A stretch of DNA of 64,000 nucleotides from Nitzschia sp. pyKryTriq1 (lineage: Eukaryota > Bacillariophyta > Bacillariophyceae > Bacillariales > Bacillariaceae), in NCBI GenBank assembly GCA_956465555.1, contig OY101124.1, positions 186,001 through 250,000 on the forward strand, written 5' to 3'. The translations under genes and the position numbers were made by a program. The notes below the pieces were generated by a model. It saw nothing but the letters and a program-made list of their open reading frames with translations, had not been told where the DNA came from and made no database searches. Below, one piece after another: positions 1-9,137 of this stretch. Numbering within the stretch: position 1 is the first letter of the stretch; the number at the start of each line of letters is the position of its first letter.

Positions 1-327
1 ATAATGGAGCAGCAGCAGCAGCAAGAAGAAGAAGAGGGTTGAAAACGTTTGGCCTATTTTGTCACTGCTAAACACCGCAGGATTCTTCCCAGGGGAACAA
101 CAATATAATATGTCACGTCCTCCGATCTCTCTTCAAGTCGGATTGACATACCCGTAAGGGCTACTACTACTAGCTACGTGTAGCCCTGGAGTCGCCGCCC
201 AACGATCAGGCCGAGAGGCTTTACAGTAAAACAAGAAGAAAGATATTAGTTTCTAATCATAGCCATGATGCCTTTCCTACTACGCTGCTTCTAAGAACTT
301 GCTGGCGCTGCTCGACGGCGTCTGTTA
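1..327. other. No gene seen
   Basis: Short CAG-type trinucleotide run near positions 8-24, otherwise AT/CTA-rich sequence. It lies downstream of the stop codon of the minus-strand HSF gene, so it probably holds that gene's 3' UTR. No coding frame with recognisable protein similarity. Confidence 0.5.
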
Positions 328-1529
328 CTATTGAAATATGACATTATTCATGCTGTGGTCGTTTTGCTCTAGGAATGCATTTGCTCGGATGGCATACTCC
401 AACAACGAGGCGTTTTCGTCGTGGTGGCTGCTGCTGTTATAATATTCTCCTTCTAGTTGTTGTTCTGGGATACCGGTATGCTGCACCAGGTCTGACTGAT
501 GCAAGGATGAATACAGCAACAACGATGAGTAGAAGCCCTCCTTGTTGTTGTTCTCATGTTTTGGTAGCCCTTGTTGTTCACCATTGGTGATACCGATAAA
601 AAAGAAGTCTTCTGCTGTGCTGGTGAGAGGAGGCATAGTGCTGTTGTCTTCTGTACTAATTTCGTTTGCAGCAGCAGCAGTGCTGTCCTGGTTGTCATCG
701 TTGCTGTCTCCACTACTATTACTAATACTTCCCTCCCCGCCCACTGCCCGTCTCCTCGTTGATGGTTCGTCTTGTTGGTGGCCGCCGCTCATCATACTAG
801 ATTCGCTAGATGTAACCTGCTGGTGCGGCGGCATCATGAGGATGTTCTTCTTGATACTTTTGATCGTTTCTCTTTTCATCTGGATACAGAGCTCTGGTTC
901 GCCTCGTTTGAATAGTGGGTGCCAATAGCACCCAACTTCGGCCCATAGACACCAGGCATAGTTCCTGTTCACTTGAAAACCATATAAGTTCAATTGCCGT
1001 GTAAAGCTTCGATACTTGGGAGAAGAAAAGTATACTGGTAGGATCTCCTCTTCAAAAGCCTCTCGAGAATGAACCTTGAAACCATTTCCAGAATGGTTCC
1101 AGGAAACGATATGTTCCGTGCCTCGCCTGGTGCTATCCTCAAGTAATAGGTGAAGCTTGAAAGGGAATTCAAACTAAGAGGAGGAACAAGCAGCAGAATA
1201 TTACAGTCGTCATGATGTCAATAGTAGACGGCGCAGCAGAGTGGAATATCATCGTTCGTCAGTACAAAGGAAATCCATTCGTACGACAGCAGCAGTTCAT
1301 ACCGATCATGGCTTCATGATGCAGACCCATAATAGCAAGCAGACGACTCCAGTAGGACGATGATGGTAATAGTACTACCACCATCAGCACTTACCTTCGC
1401 AGAAGTGGGGAGCTGAAAAGACGCCGACAATAAAGCAGCAGCAGTAGGCAACACCACATCCTCACTACCAGTCCTCTCGTCATTCGCGGCGGGAGCTGGT
1501 GGTAGCGCATTTGCCTCCTCTTGATCCAT
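328..1529 (-). CDS. Heat shock factor (HSF-type) transcription factor, 2 exons
   Basis: Nuclear winged-helix DNA-binding protein expected to bind heat-shock elements. Exon 1 is 1529-1395 (45 codons, acidic/Ala-rich). A GTAAGT donor starts at 1394, and the intron (221 bp) ends in a pyrimidine-rich CCTCCTCTTAG at 1174. Exon 2 is 1173-328 and both junctions are phase 0, giving 326 residues. Exon 2 opens directly into the HSF domain, about residues 46-135: FPFKLHLLLE, then HIVSW, FKVH, ILPVYF and the recognition-helix signature SFTRQLNLYGF, followed by the wing and YWHPLFKRGEPEL with a basic MKRETIK. The rest is Ser/Asn/Asp-rich and probably disordered, and I see no clear heptad oligomerisation region. 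HSFs are the most expanded transcription factor family in diatoms (established knowledge). Without the intron, an open frame starting at the internal Met at 993 would hide half of the DNA-binding domain. Family assignment is firm; target genes are unknown. Confidence 0.93.
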
Positions 1530-1997
1530 TGCGATCTATCTCCTAACAGCTATCTTCCGGAATAATCAATGTTGTTGTGGTAAAATATGCGGAAGAAGAA
1601 AAATGCAAACGCAATAAGAATAGGAACATCGGATTATTGTGATCGATTGGTTGCTGATTTACAAGAAGGGACATTTCTGCCACCAAAATTAATCCTACCG
1701 ACAGCTCACTAAACTACGAAGCCCAGAAGTGTCGACCTTCGCACATGTTCGTTAATCTTCATTGAAGAACAAGTGCATTGAAAACGAATGGGCTTACGTT
1801 GTTCTTCTTCTTTGAGGCCTTGTTTGTTTAATAATATAATTGTCCTCATAGTTCTCTCCTTCGCGCCCTATCTTGCTCTTCACCACCGACCACTCAGTAT
1901 TATTTCTCCGTCCGTTTTTTAAGTCACCTGTTTCCCCGCCCATCCGCGTACGCAGGCACACATGCATGAACGCATGCATGAAAATAATGAACAAGGG

Positions 1998-2054
1998 ATC
2001 ACGGGTAAGACGGAGAGGGATAGACAAGGAGGGAAAGAATTCGCCCCATTGCAA
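1998..2054 (+). repeat. Dispersed direct repeat, copy 1
   Basis: Begins ATCACGGGTAAGACGGAG and ends GCCCCATTGCAA. It matches 2496-2545 except for two short insertions (AG and AAAG) in this copy. Origin unknown. Confidence 0.8.
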
Positions 2055-2495
2055 GGGGGCACCCGACAACGTCCGTCCTTCCGTCAGTCGCTTGACTGAC
2101 TGACTGAGGAGTGGATTGAAGTTTTGGTGGGGACCGCGCCGCATCGTCTGAAGATCAGCATCATTGTTTTTGCAAATGCTGAATCCTCGACAATGGCGGG
2201 CCGGATGCCCATCTTGTCATTAGGACTTCGTTTTCTTTTTCAACTACAATCAGAACACAAACACGTCATACAACACGACACTTCACAATACATACCGATA
2301 CAACACAACGCAATACAATACCGCGAAACACATTAGTCATTCACGTTTCTGCCATACTGGCCCCTGGCCTCTTCGTTTGTACTACTCGTACCGTAGCGTA
2401 CTCTCGAGGCTAGTATCTACGTGGCTGATCTTTTCTTCGCCCGCATTGCCAACGCAGGTGGCTACCGAGGGGGCACCAGGTAATCCGTAGGATTA

Positions 2496-2545
2496 TCACG
2501 GGTAAGACGGAGGGATAGACAAGGAGGGAATTCGCCCCATTGCAA
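2496..2545 (+). repeat. Dispersed direct repeat, copy 2
   Basis: Same order and orientation as 1998-2054, about 500 bp away, with the shorter form of the unit. Flanking sequence is not duplicated, which argues for a small mobile or recombinogenic unit rather than a larger duplication. Confidence 0.8.
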
Positions 2546-2681
2546 TGGCCCTTCGAGGCCCCTGATTTCTTATCGCTGCTTAAAACAAATAGCGTTAAGA
2601 GCCTCCCTCCGACATTTGCAATTTTTGTTTCCTCACATCATTATTATCTTCATCATCATCAACAACAACATCACCAACACC

Positions 2682-3065
2682 ATGGATGCCAAGACGAAGG
2701 CCAAAAACGAATACTACAACTCCCGGTGGCAACCATACTGGATTCCGTCGTGGATTCCTCAATTAGATTGTTATGAAGTACCATTCCAACTAGTACTACT
2801 AGTATTGTATTATATTCACTATGTGTATGTCGTACGCAACGATTCTTCCTCATCATCCTCGTCGGAATCTTGTACTCCTGGAGTACTAGTAACTCCGTAT
2901 TGTTCCTTCATAGCGAGCTGTTTACGATCATTGAGAGCTCGGCCAATTTTACATAGTGGTGATATCGTGGGAGATTTTTTCAATCAAATTCCGCGAAATA
3001 TGCAAGCTCCTCTGCGGTTGGTAAAGTATGTATCTTTCTATCTTGCATCTTACATTATTATTTGA
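2682..3065 (+). CDS. Possible small protein, unrecognised
   Basis: A 127-codon frame starting at an ATG in good eukaryotic context (CACCATGG) after a CAA/CAT-rich leader like those preceding other genes here. The N-terminus (MDAKTKAKNEYYN) is hydrophilic. It is followed by a hydrophobic stretch rich in V/L/Y, a Ser run and a basic tail. A possible donor (GTAAAGTA) sits near 3019, so the last residues may be intronic. I recognise no family. It could equally be noncoding; called only because of the start context and reading length. Confidence 0.27.
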   Translation: MDAKTKAKNEYYNSRWQPYWIPSWIPQLDCYEVPFQLVLLVLYYIHYVYVVRNDSSSSSSSESCTPGVLVTPYCSFIASCLRSLRARPILHSGDIVGDFFNQIPRNMQAPLRLVKYVSFYLASYIII

Positions 3066-3245
3066 TCATGATGTTCTTCTCTCGAGAGGGAGTGAGAAGA
3101 CCATTCCGATTTGGATCCAGGACTCGCTCCAGTCAGGAACGTCTGTCCGTATATACGTTATGATGAAAATGGATAATTGCGATGACCGTGATGATGACCG
3201 GCGCATGCAGTCGAGCGCCGCACATAATACATAAGATCTTCTCTG

Positions 3246-3276
<31 letters not shown>

Positions 3277-3519
3277 AGAGGAGTCATCATATCGCATCGC
3301 AATCACAATCTATTTGCACACATCTTTTAATACTTTAGCATCATCTTTCATCTACTCTACTCTCTCTATCAGAGATATAGAGAGCAAGATCAAGACTACC
3401 GTCTAGTATCTTCGCAACGTGCGCAAACAGAGCAGAACAGAACAGAACAAGACATCTAATAGTGGTAGTATATTACGCGTATTAATACAGGTTGTACAAC
3501 AATATACATCATCGTCACC
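3066..3519. other. Upstream region of the alpha/beta-hydrolase gene
   Basis: Contains a (CAT/ATC)n microsatellite at about 3246-3275 and repeated CAGAA motifs just before the downstream start codon (3430-3450). No gene recognised; probably promoter and 5' UTR. Confidence 0.5.
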
Positions 3520-5652
3520 ATGGTGTTTGGATTATCGTTGTTATCTTTATTTGAAGATCAGAAAGAAGCCAAGCTTCAACAAGAGCGATTGGTGCAAGAA
3601 CAAATCATTGCCGAGCAACTCAAAGCCTTACAGATGGAACATGAACTGCAAAGTCAAACCATGACACAAAAGGGATTGATCAAGCAACATCAACGCCTAT
3701 CATTATTATTGTCCAAACAGAAACAAGAACAAGAAGAACAAGAAAAAGAAAAGGCTGCTGCTGCTGCGGCAGCTGCTTCTGCTTCTACTACTACGAGTGC
3801 CAACAACGGCGACTCTACATCCTCTTCCAGCAACAACAACAACAACGGCAATGGCAATACGACTAATACTGCTCAAAGTAGTAGTACGAAAAAAACACAA
3901 CGACAACAACAACCACCACAAGGAGGAGGAGGAGGAGGTCCTGCTGTTGTTGGTAAAATCGCACAACACATGGACATGGCTCGCCGGGGATATGAACAGC
4001 TCGTCCATGCCATTGTCCGACCTCCACGGGCGGATAATTACAAAATCAGTCATTTGGGCCCTCCCCACTTTACCTTTTTGGGACGTCGCTTTCTTCGTGA
4101 GGATACGACCCTCATGACCGAACGTGGATATCGGATCCAATGTTCGCATTGGAGGAGGGCAGCAACAGCAACAGAAGTATCATCAGAAGCAACATCGTCA
4201 TCAGAAGCAACAAGTGAAAACAACAACAACAATGCCAACAATCACAATTCTTCTTCCTCGTTGATGTTTGCTCCCGAATCGACCGTCGTTGTGTATTTGC
4301 ATGGAAATGCATCGGCACGGGTAGAAGTCTTGCAACAACTCTCGTATTTGTTATCCTTGGGAACATCGGTATGTTCCTTTGATTTTGCGGGAAGTGGCAT
4401 GTCCGATGGCGATTATGTCAGTCTGGGATATTATGAACGGGAAGATTTGGCCACAGTCGTGGCACATTTACGTGCCACCATGACAAATACTACGAATACG
4501 AGTGCGAATACGAATAATAATAATACTATGGGTGATGATAATGATGGTGGTGTTGGTGGTGGACCATCATCATCATCATCATCATCATCTCCGCAGCAGC
4601 AGCCGCCCCAGCAAAAGTTAAAAATTGCGCTGTGGGGACGAAGTATGGGAGCTGCGACGGCACTCATGTACACCAGTCGGGAAGCGACGACCATCATGCC
4701 CAACAATCCCAAGCCCAATCCCAATCCCAATCCCAATATTAATATTCATAATAAGAAGAATGTGGCATGTTTGGTGTTGGATTCGAGTTTTTGTGACCTC
4801 GTCCAATTGGCCGAAGAAATGGTCGACAAGGCACGAGAACAAGGAATTGGGGTACCGAATGTGGTCGTGAGCGTGGCATTGGCCGCCATTGGATGGTCCG
4901 TCCAAAATAAGGCGCACTTTGATATCAAGGATATTTCACCGATCCAACATGCGCCCCAAATCGACCCCAATGTCCCCGCTCTGTTTATTTGCGGAGCACA
5001 AGATGATTTTATCAAACCGCATCATTCGGAACGGATTTGTGAAAAGTATCAAGGATCGCCCAAGAATCTATTGGTCGTACCAGGCGATCACAACGATCTT
5101 CGACCTCCCATTGTCTTTCAAGCCGCGACACAATTTCTGAACAAACACTTGTTGGAAGGAAGCGGGACGACTCCACTACAAGTTCCGGAAGGATTGAATC
5201 TACAATCGGCACCTTGGCAACACAAGCACATTCCTTCGGTCTTTCAAGCCCATCCTCCTCCTCCCAACCACACCAGCAACAACACCAGCAACAACAACCA
5301 GAAGAATCATATTCTTTCCACTCAGTCATCCACCGTCTCCACTATTGATACTACTGAAATTGGAATGACCAAGGAACGCCAAGATGCCATTCAATCTAGT
5401 TTGGTCACCATGTTGGGACATCATGAAGAAGAAGAAGAAGAAGAAAAACGACAACAACAACAACAACAACAACAACAAGGGGAGGAAGGAAAAGTACCTG
5501 CTGCTGGTGTCGCCGCCAAGAAGGAAAAGGAAGACGACAATGACGACGAGACCACCACCACCAAGAAGAGTCCTTTGAAAATGGCAGAACAGGGAGAAGA
5601 AATCATCCTACTCCAAGAACAAGAAGAGGGGGTACTACTAGTGCAGGAATAA
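3520..5652 (+). CDS. Alpha/beta-hydrolase (S33-like serine hydrolase) with low-complexity insertions
   Basis: Single-exon, 710 residues. Residues 12-80 form a charged Gln/Glu-rich coiled coil, followed by Ala, Ser/Asn, Gln and Gly runs to about 140. The hydrolase core spans about 170-545. It shows the oxyanion strand YLHGNAS (259-265), then SFDFAGSGMSDG, the nucleophile elbow GRSMG (Ser375), GAQDDF (Asp495) and GDHNDLRPP (His524), so a complete Ser-Asp-His triad is visible. This matches the plant/protist family whose members carry the same FDFAGSG and GDHN motifs. The exact substrate of that family is not settled (esterase, thioesterase or depalmitoylase-like are possible). Two insertions interrupt the fold: residues 215-250 (Ser/Asn) and 322-365 (Asn/Gly/Ser/Gln). 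The C-terminal 150 residues are Glu/Gln-rich and disordered. No signal peptide, so probably cytosolic. The start at 3520 has a CACCATGG context. Confidence 0.9.
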   Translation: MVFGLSLLSLFEDQKEAKLQQERLVQEQIIAEQLKALQMEHELQSQTMTQKGLIKQHQRLSLLLSKQKQEQEEQEKEKAAAAAAAASASTTTSANNGDSTSSSSNNNNNGNGNTTNTAQSSSTKKTQRQQQPPQGGGGGGPAVVGKIAQHMDMARRGYEQLVHAIVRPPRADNYKISHLGPPHFTFLGRRFLREDTTLMTERGYRIQCSHWRRAATATEVSSEATSSSEATSENNNNNANNHNSSSSLMFAPESTVVVYLHGNASARVEVLQQLSYLLSLGTSVCSFDFAGSGMSDGDYVSLGYYEREDLATVVAHLRATMTNTTNTSANTNNNNTMGDDNDGGVGGGPSSSSSSSSPQQQPPQQKLKIALWGRSMGAATALMYTSREATTIMPNNPKPNPNPNPNINIHNKKNVACLVLDSSFCDLVQLAEEMVDKAREQGIGVPNVVVSVALAAIGWSVQNKAHFDIKDISPIQHAPQIDPNVPALFICGAQDDFIKPHHSERICEKYQGSPKNLLVVPGDHNDLRPPIVFQAATQFLNKHLLEGSGTTPLQVPEGLNLQSAPWQHKHIPSVFQAHPPPPNHTSNNTSNNNQKNHILSTQSSTVSTIDTTEIGMTKERQDAIQSSLVTMLGHHEEEEEEEKRQQQQQQQQQGEEGKVPAAGVAAKKEKEDDNDDETTTTKKSPLKMAEQGEEIILLQEQEEGVLLVQE

Positions 5653-6444
5653 GAAGCAGAATCTTGACTTTCTTGAAGGATGATGATGATGATGATGGTA
5701 ACGGCGAAACACTTCTTCTTTGTTTGTGAAGTGGTACTACTACTAGAACTACTACTACTACTACTATGGACGATGCGAAGGCCACCTCTATTTTTAGTTA
5801 GTTAGCTACGGTACTAGTACTAGCTCTACTGGTAACCAGTGGAGGGCAAAAGAAGACTCATCATCAACGTACTACCGGTAGTCAGCAGAGAGAGGGATGA
5901 TCATCTATCGAACAATCGATCGATCGAAGGTGCTGGTGGTGGTACTACAGGGGACAGACAGACAAGAAGTACTAGCCGTTCAAATAGGTATACTACTACT
6001 AACTACTACTACTACTACTACTACGAGTAGAGAGGATTTCTTGCTTCTCTCAAACTCAATAGTGTAGCCGTAACCATCCATCCATCCATCTTCCTCTACT
6101 AGTAGTAGGTCTCACTCTTTCTACCGGTACTATCTACCAACAGCTCGTCCAATGAGGAGGCGTCGGTCGTTCTGGGAGAAAGAACACGGTCGGAGGTCGA
6201 ACGAGTTCGCCATTTTTAGCGAATTCCTTCTCGTACACGTACGTGTACGGTACTCATAATTCGTCCCGAATATTAATGACGCACATATTCACAATTCACA
6301 ACTTCCACAACAACGCATATCAGCGTAACAACAACAACAACAACAACAACAACACTACCATCATCATCAAAGTATTTCTGCTGTATTATTGTACTATATA
6401 TTACAGTTCTAATAATACTATTACTACTAATAATAATACTAATA
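5653..6444. other. Intergenic region, no gene seen
   Basis: CTA/TAG-rich DNA with two TACCGGTA octamers (5873 and 6122) and an (AAC)n microsatellite at about 6327-6354, which probably lies in the 5' leader of the downstream gene. Confidence 0.5.
6327..6354 (+). repeat. (AAC)n microsatellite
   Basis: About nine AAC units roughly 90 bp upstream of the glutaredoxin-DEP-DUF547 start codon. Similar CAA/AAC runs precede other start codons in this window, e.g. at 16415. Confidence 0.85.
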
Positions 6445-8629
6445 ATGGGGCGAATCACTATTTTTGGAACCAACGAGTGCTCTCATTGTATGAGGGCCAA
6501 AGGCGCCTTGATGGTTCGTGGAATTCCCTTTGTGGAAATTGATTTGCTACAGCATCCTCGCCGTCGGGCCGATTTGTCGAGTTTATTATTACTATCCAAA
6601 ACAACAACATCATCATCAACATCATCAACAACAAAAACATCATCATCAACAACACAAACACAAACACCAAAAACACCAAAAACACAAACAGTCATCGGTA
6701 TGGCGATCCCCCAAGTCTTTTTCAATGAACAATCGATTGGAGGCGCCGACGAACTCTTGGCAAGGTTGGAAGAATGGGATAATCATCGGGATGGTGATTC
6801 GACGGCACATTCGGTGTGGGAGCAAACCATCCAGCGACAAGAAGATCCGACCGATCCGCGGTTGGCAATACCAACAACAATATTACCCACAACAAAACAA
6901 GAACAAGAACAAGACAAAGAAAAAGACGTGGGCCATTACCTCCCAACAATCACAAAAACTAATCTTCCACTACTACAGATTCCTCTTCCCGGTAACGACG
7001 ATGATGATAATGATGATAATGACGACAGAACGAGCAGCAGCAGCAGCAGCAGCTGTACTGCCCTCGAATTATTGCAACGATTGGATCAAGTGTTGGATCA
7101 AGCCGATAGGGCCTACAAGGCCCATTGGTACAAGAATTGTTTTGTCAATACGGAAGGTGTCACGGCCATTCAACAAGAATTTCGATTGAAATCCCGTACC
7201 GATGCGGTCCAATTCCTGCAACGACTTCAAAGAGATTATCAATTGATACATCATGTCTGTGACGATCATTTGTTTCGAGACGATGGATACTACTTTTTTC
7301 GATTGTCCATGTATCATCAACCGGACATTTTGAATTCCTACTTGGTATGGAATAAAGTCGTCGTGGACAAGGATGATCATGATCATGATCATGATGATCC
7401 CATGAGTTTGGTGTTGGATTTGAAACGACAATTGTATGACATTTTGAGTCACTATACCGATCACAATGGATTGATTGATTACGTTCAGTCGGCCAAGGAT
7501 GCCCGATTCGCCACATTGGAAGTTGCTGCGTGTGCATTGCAAGGTGCGTCCGTTTTGCATTCTATCATCTAATACGAGCAATCATCATTGGATTCTTTGC
7601 TATGTTCTCTCTCTCTCTCTCTCTCTCTCACCAAGTTCTTTTTCTTCTTTCACAACAATGATTGATTGATTGATTGATTCATTCATTCATTCATTTTTTA
7701 ATCATTCATTTGCTGTCATCGCCATATCATATCATATCATTAATCATCATAATATAGACGTCGACATGGCAACCATGGACGAAACGACTCGCAAAGCCTT
7801 TGGCCTCAATCTATACAATTTGTTCATCACCTATGCCTTTATCAAAGTGGGAATTGGAACGTCGTCGACTTGGAGTCGGGGAGCCTTTTTTGGGCAGGTC
7901 AAAATGAACATTGGGGGGGATATTCTTAGTTTCAATGACTTGGAGAATGGAATACTGCGAGCCAATACAAGACATCCGTATGCCAGTAAACCACCGTTCG
8001 GTGTAAACGATGAACGGCTGAAGCGAGGATTGCCACTTTCACAATTGGATTGTCGGATTCATTTTGCATTGAATTGTGGGGCCAAGAGTTGTCCGCCCAT
8101 TCGATTCTTTTGTGCTGGTGGTAGCAGTGGCAGTGGCGGCGGTGGCGAAGCTTCTTTGGAAGAAGAATTGCTACTTGTCAGTCAAGCCTTTTGTCAAGGC
8201 GACGATGCGGTCTGTATCAAAGAAGATATTCAAGAAATACAGTTGTCAATGCTCTTCAAATGGTTTCAATCCGACTTTTGTGCCACCAAAGAACAGTTGC
8301 CGGAACGACTTTTAGAATTTCTGACCGGGCCCAAACGTCAAGCATTGGAACGAATGCTACAGCAACAACAGCAACAGCAACAGCAAAGTGGAACAACAAG
8401 TCGTAGTAGTAGTAGTATATCGATTCGGTTCCTACCCTACGATTGGTCGGCCAATGCTAGCAACTTCAAGCCCTATCAGAGGAGCCACCTTCGAGCGAAT
8501 GAATACAGTGCGACGGCTTTGTTGCGATTTCAAGGGCACTTTGATTCCTGCCTGTCGTCCTTGTCGTCGTCGTCGTCGTTAGCACAAACGACCAGCACTA
8601 GCACTGATGCCGTTGTTTCTGTCAACTAA
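6445..8629 (+). CDS. Glutaredoxin-DEP-DUF547 multidomain protein, 2 exons
   Basis: Exon 1 is 6445-7543 and exon 2 is 7758-8629 (656 residues). The donor is CAAG|GTGCGT and the acceptor AATATAG; the junction is phase 1 and restores ALQDVDMATMDE, which fits the conserved lead-in to DUF547. The intron (214 bp) contains a (TC)n and an ATTG/ATTC microsatellite. Domains: glutaredoxin, residues 1-112, with active site CSHC (Cys12/Cys15) and the cis-Pro/GG segment IPQVFFNEQSIGG, interrupted by a Ser/Thr/Gln insertion at about 51-82; an acidic/poly-Ser linker; a DEP domain, about 221-292; DUF547, about 368-520, with AFGLNLYN and LNCGAKSCPP. This order occurs in plant and algal proteins of unknown role (known family architecture). 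The CSHC site suggests thiol-disulfide or deglutathionylation activity, while DEP suggests membrane or signalling recruitment; both are inferences. Confidence 0.92.
7606..7696 (+). repeat. Intronic compound microsatellite, (TC)n then ATTG/ATTC tetranucleotides
   Basis: A (TC)12 run at about 7606-7629 and a GATT-type run switching to ATTC near 7676-7696, all inside the intron of the glutaredoxin-DEP-DUF547 gene. Length polymorphism is likely. Confidence 0.85.
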
Positions 8630-9086
8630 TAGTAACTACTGCCAATACTGCTACTGCTACTGGGGATGTTCTTGAATCACCATGATCATTCATCTTCACC
8701 TCGGACCAGAAGATACCCAAGCCGCAGCGGATGATTGCCCCACCACACTACTACTTAGTACTACTGTTAGTAGGAAGGAAACTATTCGTAGTGTTGTTCT
8801 GTAGCTACAGTACGAGTAGCGATTCGCGGATGGTAGATCTCATAATGTACTACTACATATCAATCGACAAACGTAATGTAGTAGATGATGGTGATTATTG
8901 CTGTAAAGTACTGCCGCTCATTTCATGATGATCATCAGCAGATGATGATCGCCGGAGGAGGAGATTCTTAAAAAGATGAATACCTGCTGACATAGTTGTT
9001 CCGACTCATGAGTGGACTCCAACGTTTCTTCGGTGGGTTCCGCCATGCGTTCCAGGTGGATTCCATTTTGGGAGTTGTAGTTGTAG
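8630..9086. other. Intergenic region, no gene seen
   Basis: CTA/TAG-rich sequence between the DUF547 gene and the truncated retroelement. I looked for a 5' LTR matching the 3' LTR candidate at 11581 and found none here. Confidence 0.5.
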
Positions 9087-9137
9087 CTCATCTCGTGGCG
9101 GGGATGTCTACTAACGAGCCGCTCATTTATTCCTCAA

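Larger units (their letters stand above)
1530..2681. other. Gene-poor intergenic region with a dispersed direct repeat
   Basis: No open frame here shows domain similarity. The region holds the two copies of a roughly 50-bp direct repeat described separately (1998-2054 and 2496-2545) and several ATGCATG-type short palindromes near 1960-1980. It lies between divergent genes, so both 5' regulatory regions are probably here. Confidence 0.5.

Noticed and set aside
1794-2144. 116-codon minus-strand frame
   Set aside because: Overlaps the dispersed repeat copy 1, irregular composition, no homologous pattern.
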